Source: an uncultured Anaeromusa sp. (GTDB lineage Bacteria > Bacillota > Negativicutes > Anaeromusales > Anaeromusaceae). From it: a DNA stretch of 64,000 bases. Within the stretch, counting starts at the first letter, position 1, and each line of letters opens with the position of its first letter. The stretch is taken from assembly GCF_963676855.1 (NCBI RefSeq), contig NZ_OY781460.1:1287501-1351500 (forward strand), given 5' to 3'. The notes under the pieces are model-generated. The model was not told the DNA's origin. It did not search any database and was given only the letters and a program-made list of their open reading frames with translations. The position numbers were made by a program, and so were the translations under genes. This document shows, piece by piece, positions 41,331-49,700 of the stretch.

Positions 41331-41972
41331 ATGAAAAAAGAAGAAGTGCTGCGTAGAGTAACCGAAGGCGGGTTGGTAGCAGTTGTACGGGCGGCTAGCG
41401 GCGAAGAAGCTAAGCGCATTACCGATGCCTGTATTGCCGGCGGGGTTGTAGGGATTGAAATTACCTTTACCGTTCCCGGGGCGCATCATGTGCTGGAAGA
41501 ATTGGCGAAAGTCTATGGCAACGGAGAAGTGGTGTTGGGCGTGGGCAGCGTTCTGGATCCGGAAACGGCTCGCATCGCTATTCTCAGCGGCGCCCAGTAC
41601 GTGGTAACGCCGAGTCTAAATGCGGAAACTGTACGGTTGTGCAACCGCTATCGCGTGCCGGTTATGCCTGGCGTGTCTACCTTGAAGGATGTTGTAAGCG
41701 CTTTGGAACTGGGCGCCGATATTATCAAGGTCTTTCCGGGCGAACTTTTTGGACCCAAGATTATCAAAGCTTTCCACGGGCCGGTGCCGCAGGCTCAACT
41801 GATGCCTACGGGTGGTGTGTCAGTGGAGAACGTTGGCGAATGGATTCAAGCCGGAGCGGTTGCGGTTGGTGCCGGCGGCAGCTTGACTGGCGGCGCAAAA
41901 ACCGGCGATTATGCCGCCATTACGGCGACAGCTAAAAAATTCCTGGCGGCCATCCGCGAAGCGCGGGGCTAA
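41331..41972 (+). CDS. eda: 2-dehydro-3-deoxy-6-phosphogluconate aldolase
   Basis: 213-residue class I aldolase: VAVVRAASGEEA, Glu in GIEITFTVPGA, VGSVLDPETARIAI, Schiff-base Lys in DIIKVFPGELFG and LMPTGGVSVENV. It splits KDPG into pyruvate and glyceraldehyde-3-phosphate, completing the pathway. Ends at a hairpin terminator. Confidence 0.95.
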   Translation: MKKEEVLRRVTEGGLVAVVRAASGEEAKRITDACIAGGVVGIEITFTVPGAHHVLEELAKVYGNGEVVLGVGSVLDPETARIAILSGAQYVVTPSLNAETVRLCNRYRVPVMPGVSTLKDVVSALELGADIIKVFPGELFGPKIIKAFHGPVPQAQLMPTGGVSVENVGEWIQAGAVAVGAGGSLTGGAKTGDYAAITATAKKFLAAIREARG

Positions 41973-41982
41973 AAGCATATAG

Positions 41983-42016
41983 AAGAGGCGGTGAGCGAAA
42001 GCTTGCCGTCTTTTTA
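41983..42016 (+). terminator. Intrinsic terminator after eda
   Basis: AAGAGGCGGTGAGC-GAAA-GCTTGCCGTCTTTTT; some G-T pairs in the stem. Confidence 0.75.
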
Positions 42017-42097
42017 TGCGCTTGAGCGTGTTGACGACGGAACGTCGGGAACAAAAAACCACCCGTTAAACGGGTGGAGATAAAAAGTTAAACAAAA

Positions 42098-42165
42098 AGA
42101 AATTCACCAGCTGCTATACTGATGAGTGTTCAAGCCATCAGAAAGAAGAAAGCAGGTGAATTTCT
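42098..42165 (+). promoter_or_regulatory. IS200 leader stem that hides the tnpA ribosome-binding site
   Basis: AGAAATTCACC (42098-42108) is exactly complementary to GGTGAATTTCT (42155-42165), which holds the AGGTGA ribosome-binding site and abuts the ATG. IS200 elements are known to repress TnpA translation this way. Confidence 0.75.
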
Positions 42166-42615
42166 ATGGACAAAAGCTTAGCACACACAAAATGGATGTG
42201 CAAGTATCACGTAGTATTTACGCCCAAGTATAGGAGAAAAATCATCTATAACCAACTAAAAGTAGATATCAGAGATAACTTAAAGGCGTTGTGCAAATAT
42301 AAGGGTGTAGAAATCTTGGAGGGGCACATGATGCCCGACCATATCCATCTTCTGCTATCAATACCACCAAAGTATAGTGTGTCGTATATAATGGGTTATC
42401 TAAAAGGAAAGAGTGCATTAATGATATTCGATCAACATGCGAATCTGAAATACAAATTTGGGAATCGACATTTCTGGTCAATTGGATATTATGTGAGTAC
42501 AGTTGGCCTTAATGAAGCCACAATAAAAAAGTATATAAGAGAACAAGAGAAAGTAGATCAAATGATGGATAAAATTAGTGTGAAAGAGTTGGAGGACCCC
42601 TTCAGGGGTAACTAG
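42166..42615 (+). CDS. tnpA: IS200/IS605 family transposase TnpA
   Basis: 149-residue Y1 HUH transposase, full length: KWMCKYHVVFTPKYRRKIIY start, the HUH metal motif in MMPDHIHLLLSI, and the catalytic Tyr in the ATIKKYIREQE helix. It cuts and joins single-stranded DNA at the hairpin ends. All motifs are intact, so the element may be active. Confidence 0.95.
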   Translation: MDKSLAHTKWMCKYHVVFTPKYRRKIIYNQLKVDIRDNLKALCKYKGVEILEGHMMPDHIHLLLSIPPKYSVSYIMGYLKGKSALMIFDQHANLKYKFGNRHFWSIGYYVSTVGLNEATIKKYIREQEKVDQMMDKISVKELEDPFRGN

Positions 42616-42653
42616 TACCAAGTGCAAAGATGGCTTGAACGAAGTGAAAAGCA

Positions 42654-42694
42654 GCACTTTTAGGTGCCGCTAGTAATCAGCCCTTATAGGGCTG
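42654..42694 (+). other. Hairpins in the IS right end
   Basis: GCAC-TTTTAG-GTGC (42654-42667) and CAGCCC-TTATA-GGGCTG (42678-42694) follow tnpA. In addition GATGGCTTGAA at 42629-42639 is the exact complement of TTCAAGCCATC at 42129-42139 in the leader, a possible long-range pairing. Confidence 0.55.
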
Positions 42695-42852
42695 GTGCAT
42701 GCCGCCCGTTTAACGGGCGGTCATGACTCTTTCTGGCTTTTTTCTGCTGCTCTCTGCTGCGTACTTCTTCTTGAATTTAGCAGGTATTAGTTGGGAAAAA
42801 GCGAAATTACGCACTGAGAGAAACAGAGCGGTTTTCTAAGGGGGCTAGGTTT

Positions 42853-45411
42853 ATGCGAGATGCCTGGAACGAAGTGGAAGGATACGGTTTGACAGCATTA
42901 GAGGCGGCGAAGCGTTTGACGGCAGAGGGCGCCAATGAGTTGCCAGCGGAGCGGGAGCGGACTTTGGGAGCGATAGCTTTTGAAGTGGTTAAACAGCCCA
43001 TGTTCTTAATGCTCTTGGGCGGCGGCTTGATTTACTTGTGTCTGGGCGATTCGCGTGAAGCCATGCTGCTGTTGGGCTTTGTGGCACTGGTGATGGGGAT
43101 CACGCTGCATCAGGAGCGGCGGACGGAACAGGCTTTGGGGCGGTTGCGTGATCTTTCAAGTCCACGGGCGCTGGTGCTGCGCGATGGTCAGGCTGTGCGT
43201 ATTGCCGGGCGGGAAGTGGTGCGCGGCGATGTGGTGCTTTTGACCGAAGGTGACCGCGTGCCGGCTGACGGCAAGCTGTTGGCGGCGACACATTTATTAG
43301 TGGATGAAAGTTTGCTTACCGGAGAAGCCGTGCCGGTGGATAAACAGCCTTGGACTGTGGCGGACGGGGCTCCTTGCGCGGGCGGAGAGCAGCGGTCTTG
43401 CGCTTATGCAGGCACCCTGGTTATTCAGGGGCGAGGCGCGCTGGAGATTTTGGCGACAGGAGGACGCTCTGAGATGGGGCGTATTGGCCAGTCCTTACAA
43501 GAAGTGGCGGTGTCTAAAACACCGTTGGAGCTAGAAGTGTCGCGCCTTGTAGTGGTGTTGAGCTTTGTTGGGATTTTTCTGTGTTTGGTGATGGTGCTGG
43601 CCTTTGGCTTCTTTTGGGATGAATGGCTGCGGGGTATTTTAGCTGGCATTACCTTGGCCATGGCGATGCTGCCGGAGGAATTTCCGGTAGTGATGACTGT
43701 ATTTCTGGCTTTTGGCGCTTGGCGCATGTCTAAACGGCAGGTCCTGGCTAGAAGGATGGCTGCGATCGAAACGCTGGGTTCGGCCACCGTACTTTGCGTG
43801 GATAAGACTGGGACGTTGACGCAAAACCGCATGTCTGTGCAAGCTGTGTATGCGGCAGGAGATGTGCACGTGCTGCCGGATGAAACAGAGCCGCTTCCGG
43901 AAGCTGTACATGAGGCCGTGGAATACGGTGTTTTAGCAAGCCGGCGGGATCCGGTGGACCCAATGGAATTGGCGTTTCGCCGCTTAGGAGAGAAGTGGCT
44001 GCCGGCGACAGAGCATTGGCACGAAAACTGGGAACTTAGCAGAGAGTATCCGCTGACGGCGGAGTTCTTAGCGGTGACTCAAGTTTGGCTAGATGATGCC
44101 GAAAAGCAGGTGGTGGCGTGTAAGGGCGCTCCCGAAGCGGTGCTGGCGGCATGCTCGCTGGCGGAAGACGAACGCCAAGAAATTATGGCGGCGGCGGAGC
44201 GCATGGCGGCTGGCGGCATGCGTCTGTTGGCGGTGGCGAAGGCTATTTGGCCGGAGCAAGAACTGCCGGAGTTGGCTAAAAACTTTCCTTTGACTTTTGT
44301 AGGGCTGGTCGGCTTGCACGATCCTCTCCGTCCAGGCGTCCCGGAGGCGGTGGCACAATGTCGGCAGGCTGGCGTGCGGGTCATTATGATGACTGGCGAT
44401 TATGCGGGAACTGCCAGAAACATTGCTTTGCAGGCAGGGCTGGCGGAGAACCCGGAGGTGCTTAACGGTGCGCAAGTGGCTGCTATGGACGAGGCGGAGT
44501 TGGCGGCGGCGGTGCGGCGGACGCAAGTCTTTGCGCGTTTGGTCCCCGAGCAAAAGCTGCGCTTGGTTCGGGCGCTACAGGCTAGCGGTGAAGTGGTGGC
44601 GATGACTGGTGACGGCGTGAATGACGCGCCGGCGTTAAAGGCCGCGCATATCGGCGTGGCCATGGGCGGCCGAGGGACGGATGTGGCGAGGGAGGCGGCC
44701 TCGTTAGTACTGCTGGATGATAATTTTACGTCTATTGTTGGCGCGGTGGCTATGGGACGGCGCATCTTTGATAATCTGTGCAAAGCCATGATTTATATTT
44801 TGGCCATTCATGTGCCGATTGCCGGTTTGTCCTTGGCGCCGCTGTTTTTAGAGGGAACTTCGGTGCTTTTTCCGGCTCATGTAGCTTTTTTGGAGATGAT
44901 TATTGATCCGGCTTGTGCCATTGTTTTTGAAGCGGAAGCGTCAGAGGACAATGTAATGCAGCGGCCGCCGCGGGCGGCGGAGGCTTCTTTGCTTAACCGA
45001 GATATGCTGGGCCGCGGACTGCTGCAGGGGGCGGGGGTGCTGCTTGCATTGTTAGGGCTTTTTCAGGTCGTTTTGTGGTTGGGGCGCGATGTAGGGGAGG
45101 CCCGAACGCTGACGTTTATAGCGTTGGTGTTTTGCAATCTAGCTCTGATTTTCAGCAATCGTTCTTTGCAGGGAAGGCTGCTGGAAACACATGGACGTAA
45201 TGACACGTTGGGCTGGATGGTGGGTGGCACGCTGTTGGTGTTAGCGCTGGTGCTTTTCACGCCGGCTCTGCAGGAAATGTTCCGCTTTGTGCCGGTGCAT
45301 GCCAGTGATTTGCTGCTTTGTCTAGCGGCTGGCGTGATTAGCGTTGGTTTTGCCGGTCTGTTGCGCCGCTGGTGGAGCTGGAGGCAGAGCGGGACTGAGC
45401 GGAAGGGGTAA
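42853..45411 (+). CDS. Cation-transporting P-type ATPase (P2 type)
   Basis: 852 residues. Actuator motif LLTGEAVPV, M4 LPEEFPVV (cation site), phosphorylation site CVDKTGTLT with Asp317, and hinge MTGDGVNDAPALKAAHIGVAMGG are all intact. Length and PEEFP suggest a calcium/manganese-type P2A-like pump that is slightly shorter than SERCA-type bacterial homologues. It exports cations using ATP. The GGGGGCT upstream is a weak ribosome-binding site. It sits alone downstream of the IS200 element. Ion specificity is inferred. Confidence 0.93.
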   Translation: MRDAWNEVEGYGLTALEAAKRLTAEGANELPAERERTLGAIAFEVVKQPMFLMLLGGGLIYLCLGDSREAMLLLGFVALVMGITLHQERRTEQALGRLRDLSSPRALVLRDGQAVRIAGREVVRGDVVLLTEGDRVPADGKLLAATHLLVDESLLTGEAVPVDKQPWTVADGAPCAGGEQRSCAYAGTLVIQGRGALEILATGGRSEMGRIGQSLQEVAVSKTPLELEVSRLVVVLSFVGIFLCLVMVLAFGFFWDEWLRGILAGITLAMAMLPEEFPVVMTVFLAFGAWRMSKRQVLARRMAAIETLGSATVLCVDKTGTLTQNRMSVQAVYAAGDVHVLPDETEPLPEAVHEAVEYGVLASRRDPVDPMELAFRRLGEKWLPATEHWHENWELSREYPLTAEFLAVTQVWLDDAEKQVVACKGAPEAVLAACSLAEDERQEIMAAAERMAAGGMRLLAVAKAIWPEQELPELAKNFPLTFVGLVGLHDPLRPGVPEAVAQCRQAGVRVIMMTGDYAGTARNIALQAGLAENPEVLNGAQVAAMDEAELAAAVRRTQVFARLVPEQKLRLVRALQASGEVVAMTGDGVNDAPALKAAHIGVAMGGRGTDVAREAASLVLLDDNFTSIVGAVAMGRRIFDNLCKAMIYILAIHVPIAGLSLAPLFLEGTSVLFPAHVAFLEMIIDPACAIVFEAEASEDNVMQRPPRAAEASLLNRDMLGRGLLQGAGVLLALLGLFQVVLWLGRDVGEARTLTFIALVFCNLALIFSNRSLQGRLLETHGRNDTLGWMVGGTLLVLALVLFTPALQEMFRFVPVHASDLLLCLAAGVISVGFAGLLRRWWSWRQSGTERKG

Positions 45412-45497
45412 AATTTGGAGAAATAAGGCAGGTCTTTGCAAGGCGAAAGCGAATAGAAAAAATTATTGTAGATAGCAGAAAGAGCAGGAGGGACGGC

Positions 45498-46982
45498 ATG
45501 CTGGAGAAATTGGATTTGAGCAAAAAAATAGCCAAAGACGTCTATAACGAAAAAATGGCCGAATTGCGCTTGCGTCTAGGGGAACTGCAGCGGCAGGCCA
45601 AGGACCAAGAACTGCCTGTAGTGATTGTTTTTGAAGGCTGGAGCGCTTCCGGAAAGGGACGCTTGATTAATGAATTGCTCCAGGCGTTGGATCCGCGTGG
45701 TTTCAGCGTCTTTGCGATGGATGAACCAACGATGGAAGAAAAAGCGCGGCCTTTTTTGCGTCGTTATTGGGTGCGCCTCCCAGCGGACGGACGTATTGCT
45801 ATTTTTGACCGTTCTTGGTATAGGGCGGTTTTGACAGATCGGGTGGTGGATGAGGGTAACCGTCATCATTGGCAGCAGGGGTATCAGCAGATCAATTCTT
45901 TTGAAAAGCAGATTGCCGACCATGGCACGTTGGTGCTTAAATTTTTTCTTCATATTAGTAAGGATGAGCAGAAAAAACGTTTTAAAAATATGGGCAAAAA
46001 CAACGCCAATCTCTGGCGGCTCCACGAATCAGATCATTGGCAGCATGCTCATTATGATGAGTTGGGCGTAGCTATTGAGGAAATGCTGGAGAAAACCGAC
46101 TTTTCCTATGCTCCATGGACCTTGGTAGAGGCGGAAGATCAGCGTTTTGCGGCGTTGAAAATATATAATCAAGTAGTAGGAGCTTTGGAGGCGGCGCTGC
46201 AAAAGCCGCGGCGACAGGCTGTTGTTTTGGAGTTGACCGAGCGTGTAGACGCTACGGTGATGCATGATTTGGATACTTCCATTTTAGATAAGGCGGATTT
46301 GACGCTGCAGGTGTCGACGGCAGAATATAAGAAGCGGACCAATGCCTTGCAAGAAGAGCTGCGTATGCTGCAATATTCGTTATTTGCCAAGCATGTGCCG
46401 ACGGTGATAGTTTTTGAAGGCTGGGATGCTGCTGGCAAAGGGGGCTGCATTCGGAGGTTGACGCAAAAATTGGACCCACGCGGTTATGGCGTGGTTCCCA
46501 TTGGTGCACCGAATGATCTGGAGCGGCGGCATCATTACCTGTGGCGTTTTTGGCGGGAGTTTCCTCGGGCGGGAGAAATCGCCATTTTTGACCGTTCTTG
46601 GTACGGGCGAGTTTTAGTAGAACGTGTAGAAGGTTTTTGTCAGCAGGAAGAATGGAAGCGCGCCTATCATGAAATCAACGAAATGGAAGAGCAATTGGCG
46701 TTGGCGGGCGGCGTATTGATTAAGTTTTGGCTGCATGTTGACCAAGATGAGCAACTGCGGCGCTTTCAAGAGCGCCAAGATAATGCCTACAAGCAATGGA
46801 AGATTACACCGGAGGATTGGCGCAACCGGGATAAGTGGCAGGCTTACCGCCAGGCAGTGGATGAAATGTTGTTTCGCACCAGTACGGTCAAGGCGCCTTG
46901 GACGTTGGTGGAAGCCAATTCCAAAAATTATGCGCGTCTGAAAGTCCTGGAAACGGTAGTGGCAGCCTTGCGGAATCGCTAA
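45498..46982 (+). CDS. pap: Polyphosphate:AMP phosphotransferase (two fused PPK2 domains)
   Basis: 494 residues with two PPK2 kinase domains. Walker A copies: FEGWSASGKGRLI (near residue 46) and FEGWDAAGKGGCIR (near 311); each is followed by an FDRSWY motif (IAIFDRSWYRAV and IAIFDRSWYGRV). This is the PAP architecture, which makes ADP from AMP and polyphosphate. The catalytic copy is usually the C-terminal one. GGAGGG precedes the ATG. Single gene between the P-type ATPase and a small protein gene. Confidence 0.93.
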   Translation: MLEKLDLSKKIAKDVYNEKMAELRLRLGELQRQAKDQELPVVIVFEGWSASGKGRLINELLQALDPRGFSVFAMDEPTMEEKARPFLRRYWVRLPADGRIAIFDRSWYRAVLTDRVVDEGNRHHWQQGYQQINSFEKQIADHGTLVLKFFLHISKDEQKKRFKNMGKNNANLWRLHESDHWQHAHYDELGVAIEEMLEKTDFSYAPWTLVEAEDQRFAALKIYNQVVGALEAALQKPRRQAVVLELTERVDATVMHDLDTSILDKADLTLQVSTAEYKKRTNALQEELRMLQYSLFAKHVPTVIVFEGWDAAGKGGCIRRLTQKLDPRGYGVVPIGAPNDLERRHHYLWRFWREFPRAGEIAIFDRSWYGRVLVERVEGFCQQEEWKRAYHEINEMEEQLALAGGVLIKFWLHVDQDEQLRRFQERQDNAYKQWKITPEDWRNRDKWQAYRQAVDEMLFRTSTVKAPWTLVEANSKNYARLKVLETVVAALRNR

Positions 46983-47190
46983 GGAACAAGATTAATGACG
47001 ATTTTATTTTTGCAAATTCCTAGAAGTTAGAAAAGGCTTGTGCGACAGCGCGCTACAGAGCGGTATGCTCTCCGGTGAAGCTATTTTCATGAGGACTTGA
47101 AATTCTGACGTTGTCGCCAGCAGAGCGCAGCTGGAGGCTCTTCCTTTTTGCATGTCTTCCCTGTATGATGATGCATTGAGGAGGGTGAGT

Positions 47191-47457
47191 ATGAACGACG
47201 AGTTAAGACGATTACTGGCGTTGTGCCATCGCTATGTTGAGGGCGAAATGGAGATGGAAGCTTTTGCGGAAGACTTTGATTTGTATTTGACAGAGCATGA
47301 AGGCGAGCTTCTTCTACACGAAAGCGCCTATGATTTGCTGGATGAGATTCGTGATTCTTTGCTGTATATCCAACCGGACGATGCTGGCTTTGCAGCAGAA
47401 GAAAATGACTTGAAAGAGCGGATTCGAGCGGGCATGGAACAGCTGGATCGCTTCTAA
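47191..47457 (+). CDS. Small acidic protein of unknown function
   Basis: 88 residues from ATG 47191 (GAGGAGGG upstream; a longer frame from 47152 has no site). Mostly helical, strongly acidic, starting MNDELRRLLALCHRYVEGE and containing FAEDFDLYLTEHEGEL. The spacing of hydrophobic and acidic residues loosely recalls colicin-immunity-type small proteins, but no match can be claimed. It is followed by repeat copy C. Confidence 0.7.
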   Translation: MNDELRRLLALCHRYVEGEMEMEAFAEDFDLYLTEHEGELLLHESAYDLLDEIRDSLLYIQPDDAGFAAEENDLKERIRAGMEQLDRF

Positions 47458-47640
47458 CATTCATTAGAAGAGCTGCTAAGTTATTCGCATCTCACGTCAA
47501 ATCGATTCTTTTTGTGTCAGACTTTGTCAGAAAGCCTCGGCAGAGCGCCGCTATGCCTGCGTTTTCTTTCGCGTCTGACGCAAAAATTTCTCGCTTTGCC
47601 GGAGCGCTCATTAACTCAGCAGCTCCTTTGGTATTTAAGA
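47458..47640. other. Non-coding stretch occupied by repeat copy C
   Basis: Between the small acidic protein gene and the terminator upstream of the DUF2157-like gene; almost completely filled by the structured repeat. The following 47681-47867 is a leader without a recognised gene. Confidence 0.6.
47469..47626 (+). repeat. Dispersed structured repeat, copy C
   Basis: Arms AGAGCTGCTAAGTTATT (from 47469) and the complement of GGAGCTGCTGAGTTAAT (ending 47626) enclose the core GTCAGAAAGCCTCGGCAG (47526-47543), hairpin GGCAGAGC-GCC-GCTATGCC and CTTTCGCGTCTGAC (47567-47579). GTCAGA at the start of the core pairs exactly with TCTGAC at its end. Confidence 0.75.
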
Positions 47641-47644
47641 TTTG

Positions 47645-47680
47645 AAAAAGTCCGTATCCTTAAGGGGTGCGGACTTTTTT
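47645..47680 (+). terminator. Intrinsic terminator
   Basis: AAAAAGTCCGTATCC-TTAA-GGGGTGCGGACTTTTTT, downstream of repeat C and ~190 bp before the next gene. Confidence 0.82.
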
Positions 47681-47867
47681 GCAGCTGATAATGGTAGACG
47701 CCAATATTTTTGATATTAAAATCCATATGCTTTCTCTGTTTACTCTGGCCTTGTCTCTGTTCCTCTGTGTTACGTTCCTATCTTTCGTTGGCTTGTTCAA
47801 AAATCCGTATTTTCGCAGGAATGTAGCCTTATTGTGGCGAAGTAATTTCAATTGGAGGTGTAGCAGT

Positions 47868-48923
47868 GTGCGGATTGAAAAAAAAGATATAGATGCTGCT
47901 GTGCGCAGCGGCATTTTAAATAAAGTTCAGGCGGAAGAATTGTGGCAGCTATGGCTGGAACAGAAAGAGGATGAGCCTCGTTTAAGCCTGTCTCATTTGG
48001 CGTATTATTTAGGTGTGTTGTTGGTCATGGGTGCTATGGGCTGGTTTTTGACCAAGGCGTGGCTGGAACTAAGCGGGCTGGTGCTTTTATGCACAGCTAT
48101 TTTATATGGTTTTGTTTTTCTTGTGGGCGGTCTATTGCTGCGGGGACGCCGGGGCGGTCGGCTGCCGGGCGGTCTGGCTGTGACGACAGCGGTGTGCATG
48201 ACTCCTTTGGCGGTATATGGATTTTTGAAATATACCGGCTATTGGGAGGCACAGCTGACGTTGATGGCTGCCGGTGGTTTTTACAGCCTGGTGCCGCAGC
48301 ACCGTCTTTGGATGGAAGGGGCGACCGCTGTATTGGCTTTATTGGTGGCCAGGGTGGTTCCTTTTCCTTTTTTACTGGCGCCTTTCGTTGTCGCCTTATG
48401 GATGATGGTGCAGGATTTGGTGCCTCTGTGGCATTGGTTTGCGCCATGGATTTCCGATGCTTGGGCTAATGCCTGGCTGGGGGGGCTGCTCTTTATATTG
48501 GCCGTAGAGGTGGATCGGGGACGCTGGCGCCGCAACGGCCCGGACATGGCTTGCTGGCTGTATTTGGCGAGCGGAGTCTCTTTGGCTGCCGGCTTGTACG
48601 TTCTAAGTTGGTGGGGGCTGGCTGGCTGGCCGCGTTGGACGACGCTGGTAGCGGCAAGCGTATTTTTACTGTTAGCGCCTCTTTTCCAACGTTCTATCTT
48701 TGTGGTGACAGGTGCCGTGGGCTATCTAGGGTATCTGGGCTATCTGGCGTATGAAGTGTTTGCCGATTCGTTGTACTTTCCGCTGGTGTTGAGTGCGTTG
48801 GGCGTGCTGTGCGTAGGGGCTGGCTGGCTATATCAACGCAAGGCGTCTCGCTGGCGAGCGCGGCTGCTGGGCAGCTTGCCCGAATGGCTGTGCAAGCGTT
48901 TGCCGCCGTCGGCAGAAGAGTGA
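47868..48923 (+). CDS. Polytopic membrane protein, DUF2157-like
   Basis: 351 residues starting at GTG 47868, chosen because GGAGGTG lies 7 nt upstream; the longer frame from 47667 is not supported. A ~60-residue soluble N-terminus (VRIEKKDIDAAVRSGILNK) is followed by about ten hydrophobic helices. The arrangement recalls DUF2157 membrane proteins of unknown function. It is the first gene of a run of five co-directional genes leading to the GspS-like and DUF350 proteins. Confidence 0.75.
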   Translation: MRIEKKDIDAAVRSGILNKVQAEELWQLWLEQKEDEPRLSLSHLAYYLGVLLVMGAMGWFLTKAWLELSGLVLLCTAILYGFVFLVGGLLLRGRRGGRLPGGLAVTTAVCMTPLAVYGFLKYTGYWEAQLTLMAAGGFYSLVPQHRLWMEGATAVLALLVARVVPFPFLLAPFVVALWMMVQDLVPLWHWFAPWISDAWANAWLGGLLFILAVEVDRGRWRRNGPDMACWLYLASGVSLAAGLYVLSWWGLAGWPRWTTLVAASVFLLLAPLFQRSIFVVTGAVGYLGYLGYLAYEVFADSLYFPLVLSALGVLCVGAGWLYQRKASRWRARLLGSLPEWLCKRLPPSAEE

Positions 48924-48942
48924 GGTTGGAAAGGGAGAAAGT

Positions 48943-49395
48943 ATGGCGCGTTTAGAATATCGTTTGTTGGACGAAGAAAAAGACTACCCGGTGCTGTATA
49001 CGTATGAAGGCCTTTCCCAAGGGGAAGTGACAGCCCGGTTTATTTGTGATCGCTTTGTCAAAGAAGGCAAGGCCTATGAGCGAACTTCTTGTGCGCTGGA
49101 GCCGGATGGTTTTGTAATTTACATTCAGCCGGCTGCTAACGGGCGAGTGCTGTGGTCGGCGGTGGAGAAAAAGACGGCCGGCTTGCCTTTGGAGATTGCG
49201 GCTTGCGGCAGTGGCTTGCTTTCGGCGCAGCGGCAGTTGGTGTTGTCGTTTTTAACGTATGAAGAAATCCATTTGCAACTGCTGGCGGACTATCGGATGC
49301 ATCAAGGCGAAGAGTGGCTGAAGGTGTCGGCGGAGTTGGATGAAGATCGTAGCGTGTACGTATATTATATGGAGAAGGTAAAGGAGGGCGCATGA
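48943..49395 (+). CDS. Conserved-looking protein of unknown function
   Basis: 150 residues, soluble, alternating beta and helix (RLEYRLLDEEKDYPVLYTYE; SVYVYYMEKVKEGA end). No motif is recognised. It starts 19 bp after the membrane protein gene, with GGGAG upstream, and its stop overlaps the lipoprotein start (ATGA). Position matches the accessory genes found next to GspS-like/DUF350 pairs in other bacteria, but homology to those is not shown. Confidence 0.75.
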   Translation: MARLEYRLLDEEKDYPVLYTYEGLSQGEVTARFICDRFVKEGKAYERTSCALEPDGFVIYIQPAANGRVLWSAVEKKTAGLPLEIAACGSGLLSAQRQLVLSFLTYEEIHLQLLADYRMHQGEEWLKVSAELDEDRSVYVYYMEKVKEGA

Positions 49396-49700
49396 ATAAA
49401 CGTCATTGGGTAGTCGGGCTTTTTATCGCGGCTTCTTTGGCGGCAGGAGGTTGTTCGTCGTCGACGCAGCAGGCAAAAGAGGTGCCGGGAGATGACGATG
49501 AATTGGTGGAAGCCGGAACGACTCGGGGGGAACAGCGGCAAGGAGGCGTAACGTCGGCGCCGTATATTTATGGAGGCTCGCGCTATTTTGGATCCGGTGG
49601 CGGAAGCGGCGGAGTTTCCGGCGATGGTGCGGCAACTTCCGGCATTTCTCAAGGCAAGGGCGGCTTGGGCAGCCAGAGCGCCTCATCCGGAGGCGGCTGA
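49392..49700 (+). CDS. Small Gly/Ser-rich lipoprotein
   Basis: 102 residues. Signal with lipobox LAAGGC (Cys near residue 21), then a charged segment and a long Gly/Ser-rich tail ending SSGGG. Overlaps both neighbours (ATGA start; its stop adjoins the GspS start). A lipoprotein next to GspS-like and DUF350 genes also occurs in the E. coli yjf cluster (YjfM), so a similar role at the envelope is possible. Confidence 0.8.
   Translation: MNKRHWVVGLFIAASLAAGGCSSSTQQAKEVPGDDDELVEAGTTRGEQRQGGVTSAPYIYGGSRYFGSGGGSGGVSGDGAATSGISQGKGGLGSQSASSGGG

Larger units (their letters stand above)
42055..42725 (+). mobile_element. IS200/IS605-family element, tnpA only
   Basis: A ~0.67-kb element with a single transposase gene. 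The left end carries the hairpin CCACCCG-TTAAA-CGGGTGG (42059-42077), the right end CCGCCCG-TTTAA-CGGGCGG (42702-42720), as expected for elements that lack terminal inverted repeats but use subterminal hairpins recognised by TnpA. There is no tnpB. Exact cleavage sites are not determined. It inserted between eda and the P-type ATPase gene. Confidence 0.85.

Noticed and set aside
42629-42725. TnpB-type guide RNA in the IS right end
   Set aside because: Hairpins are present, but there is no tnpB gene in or next to the element, so a guide-RNA role has no support.
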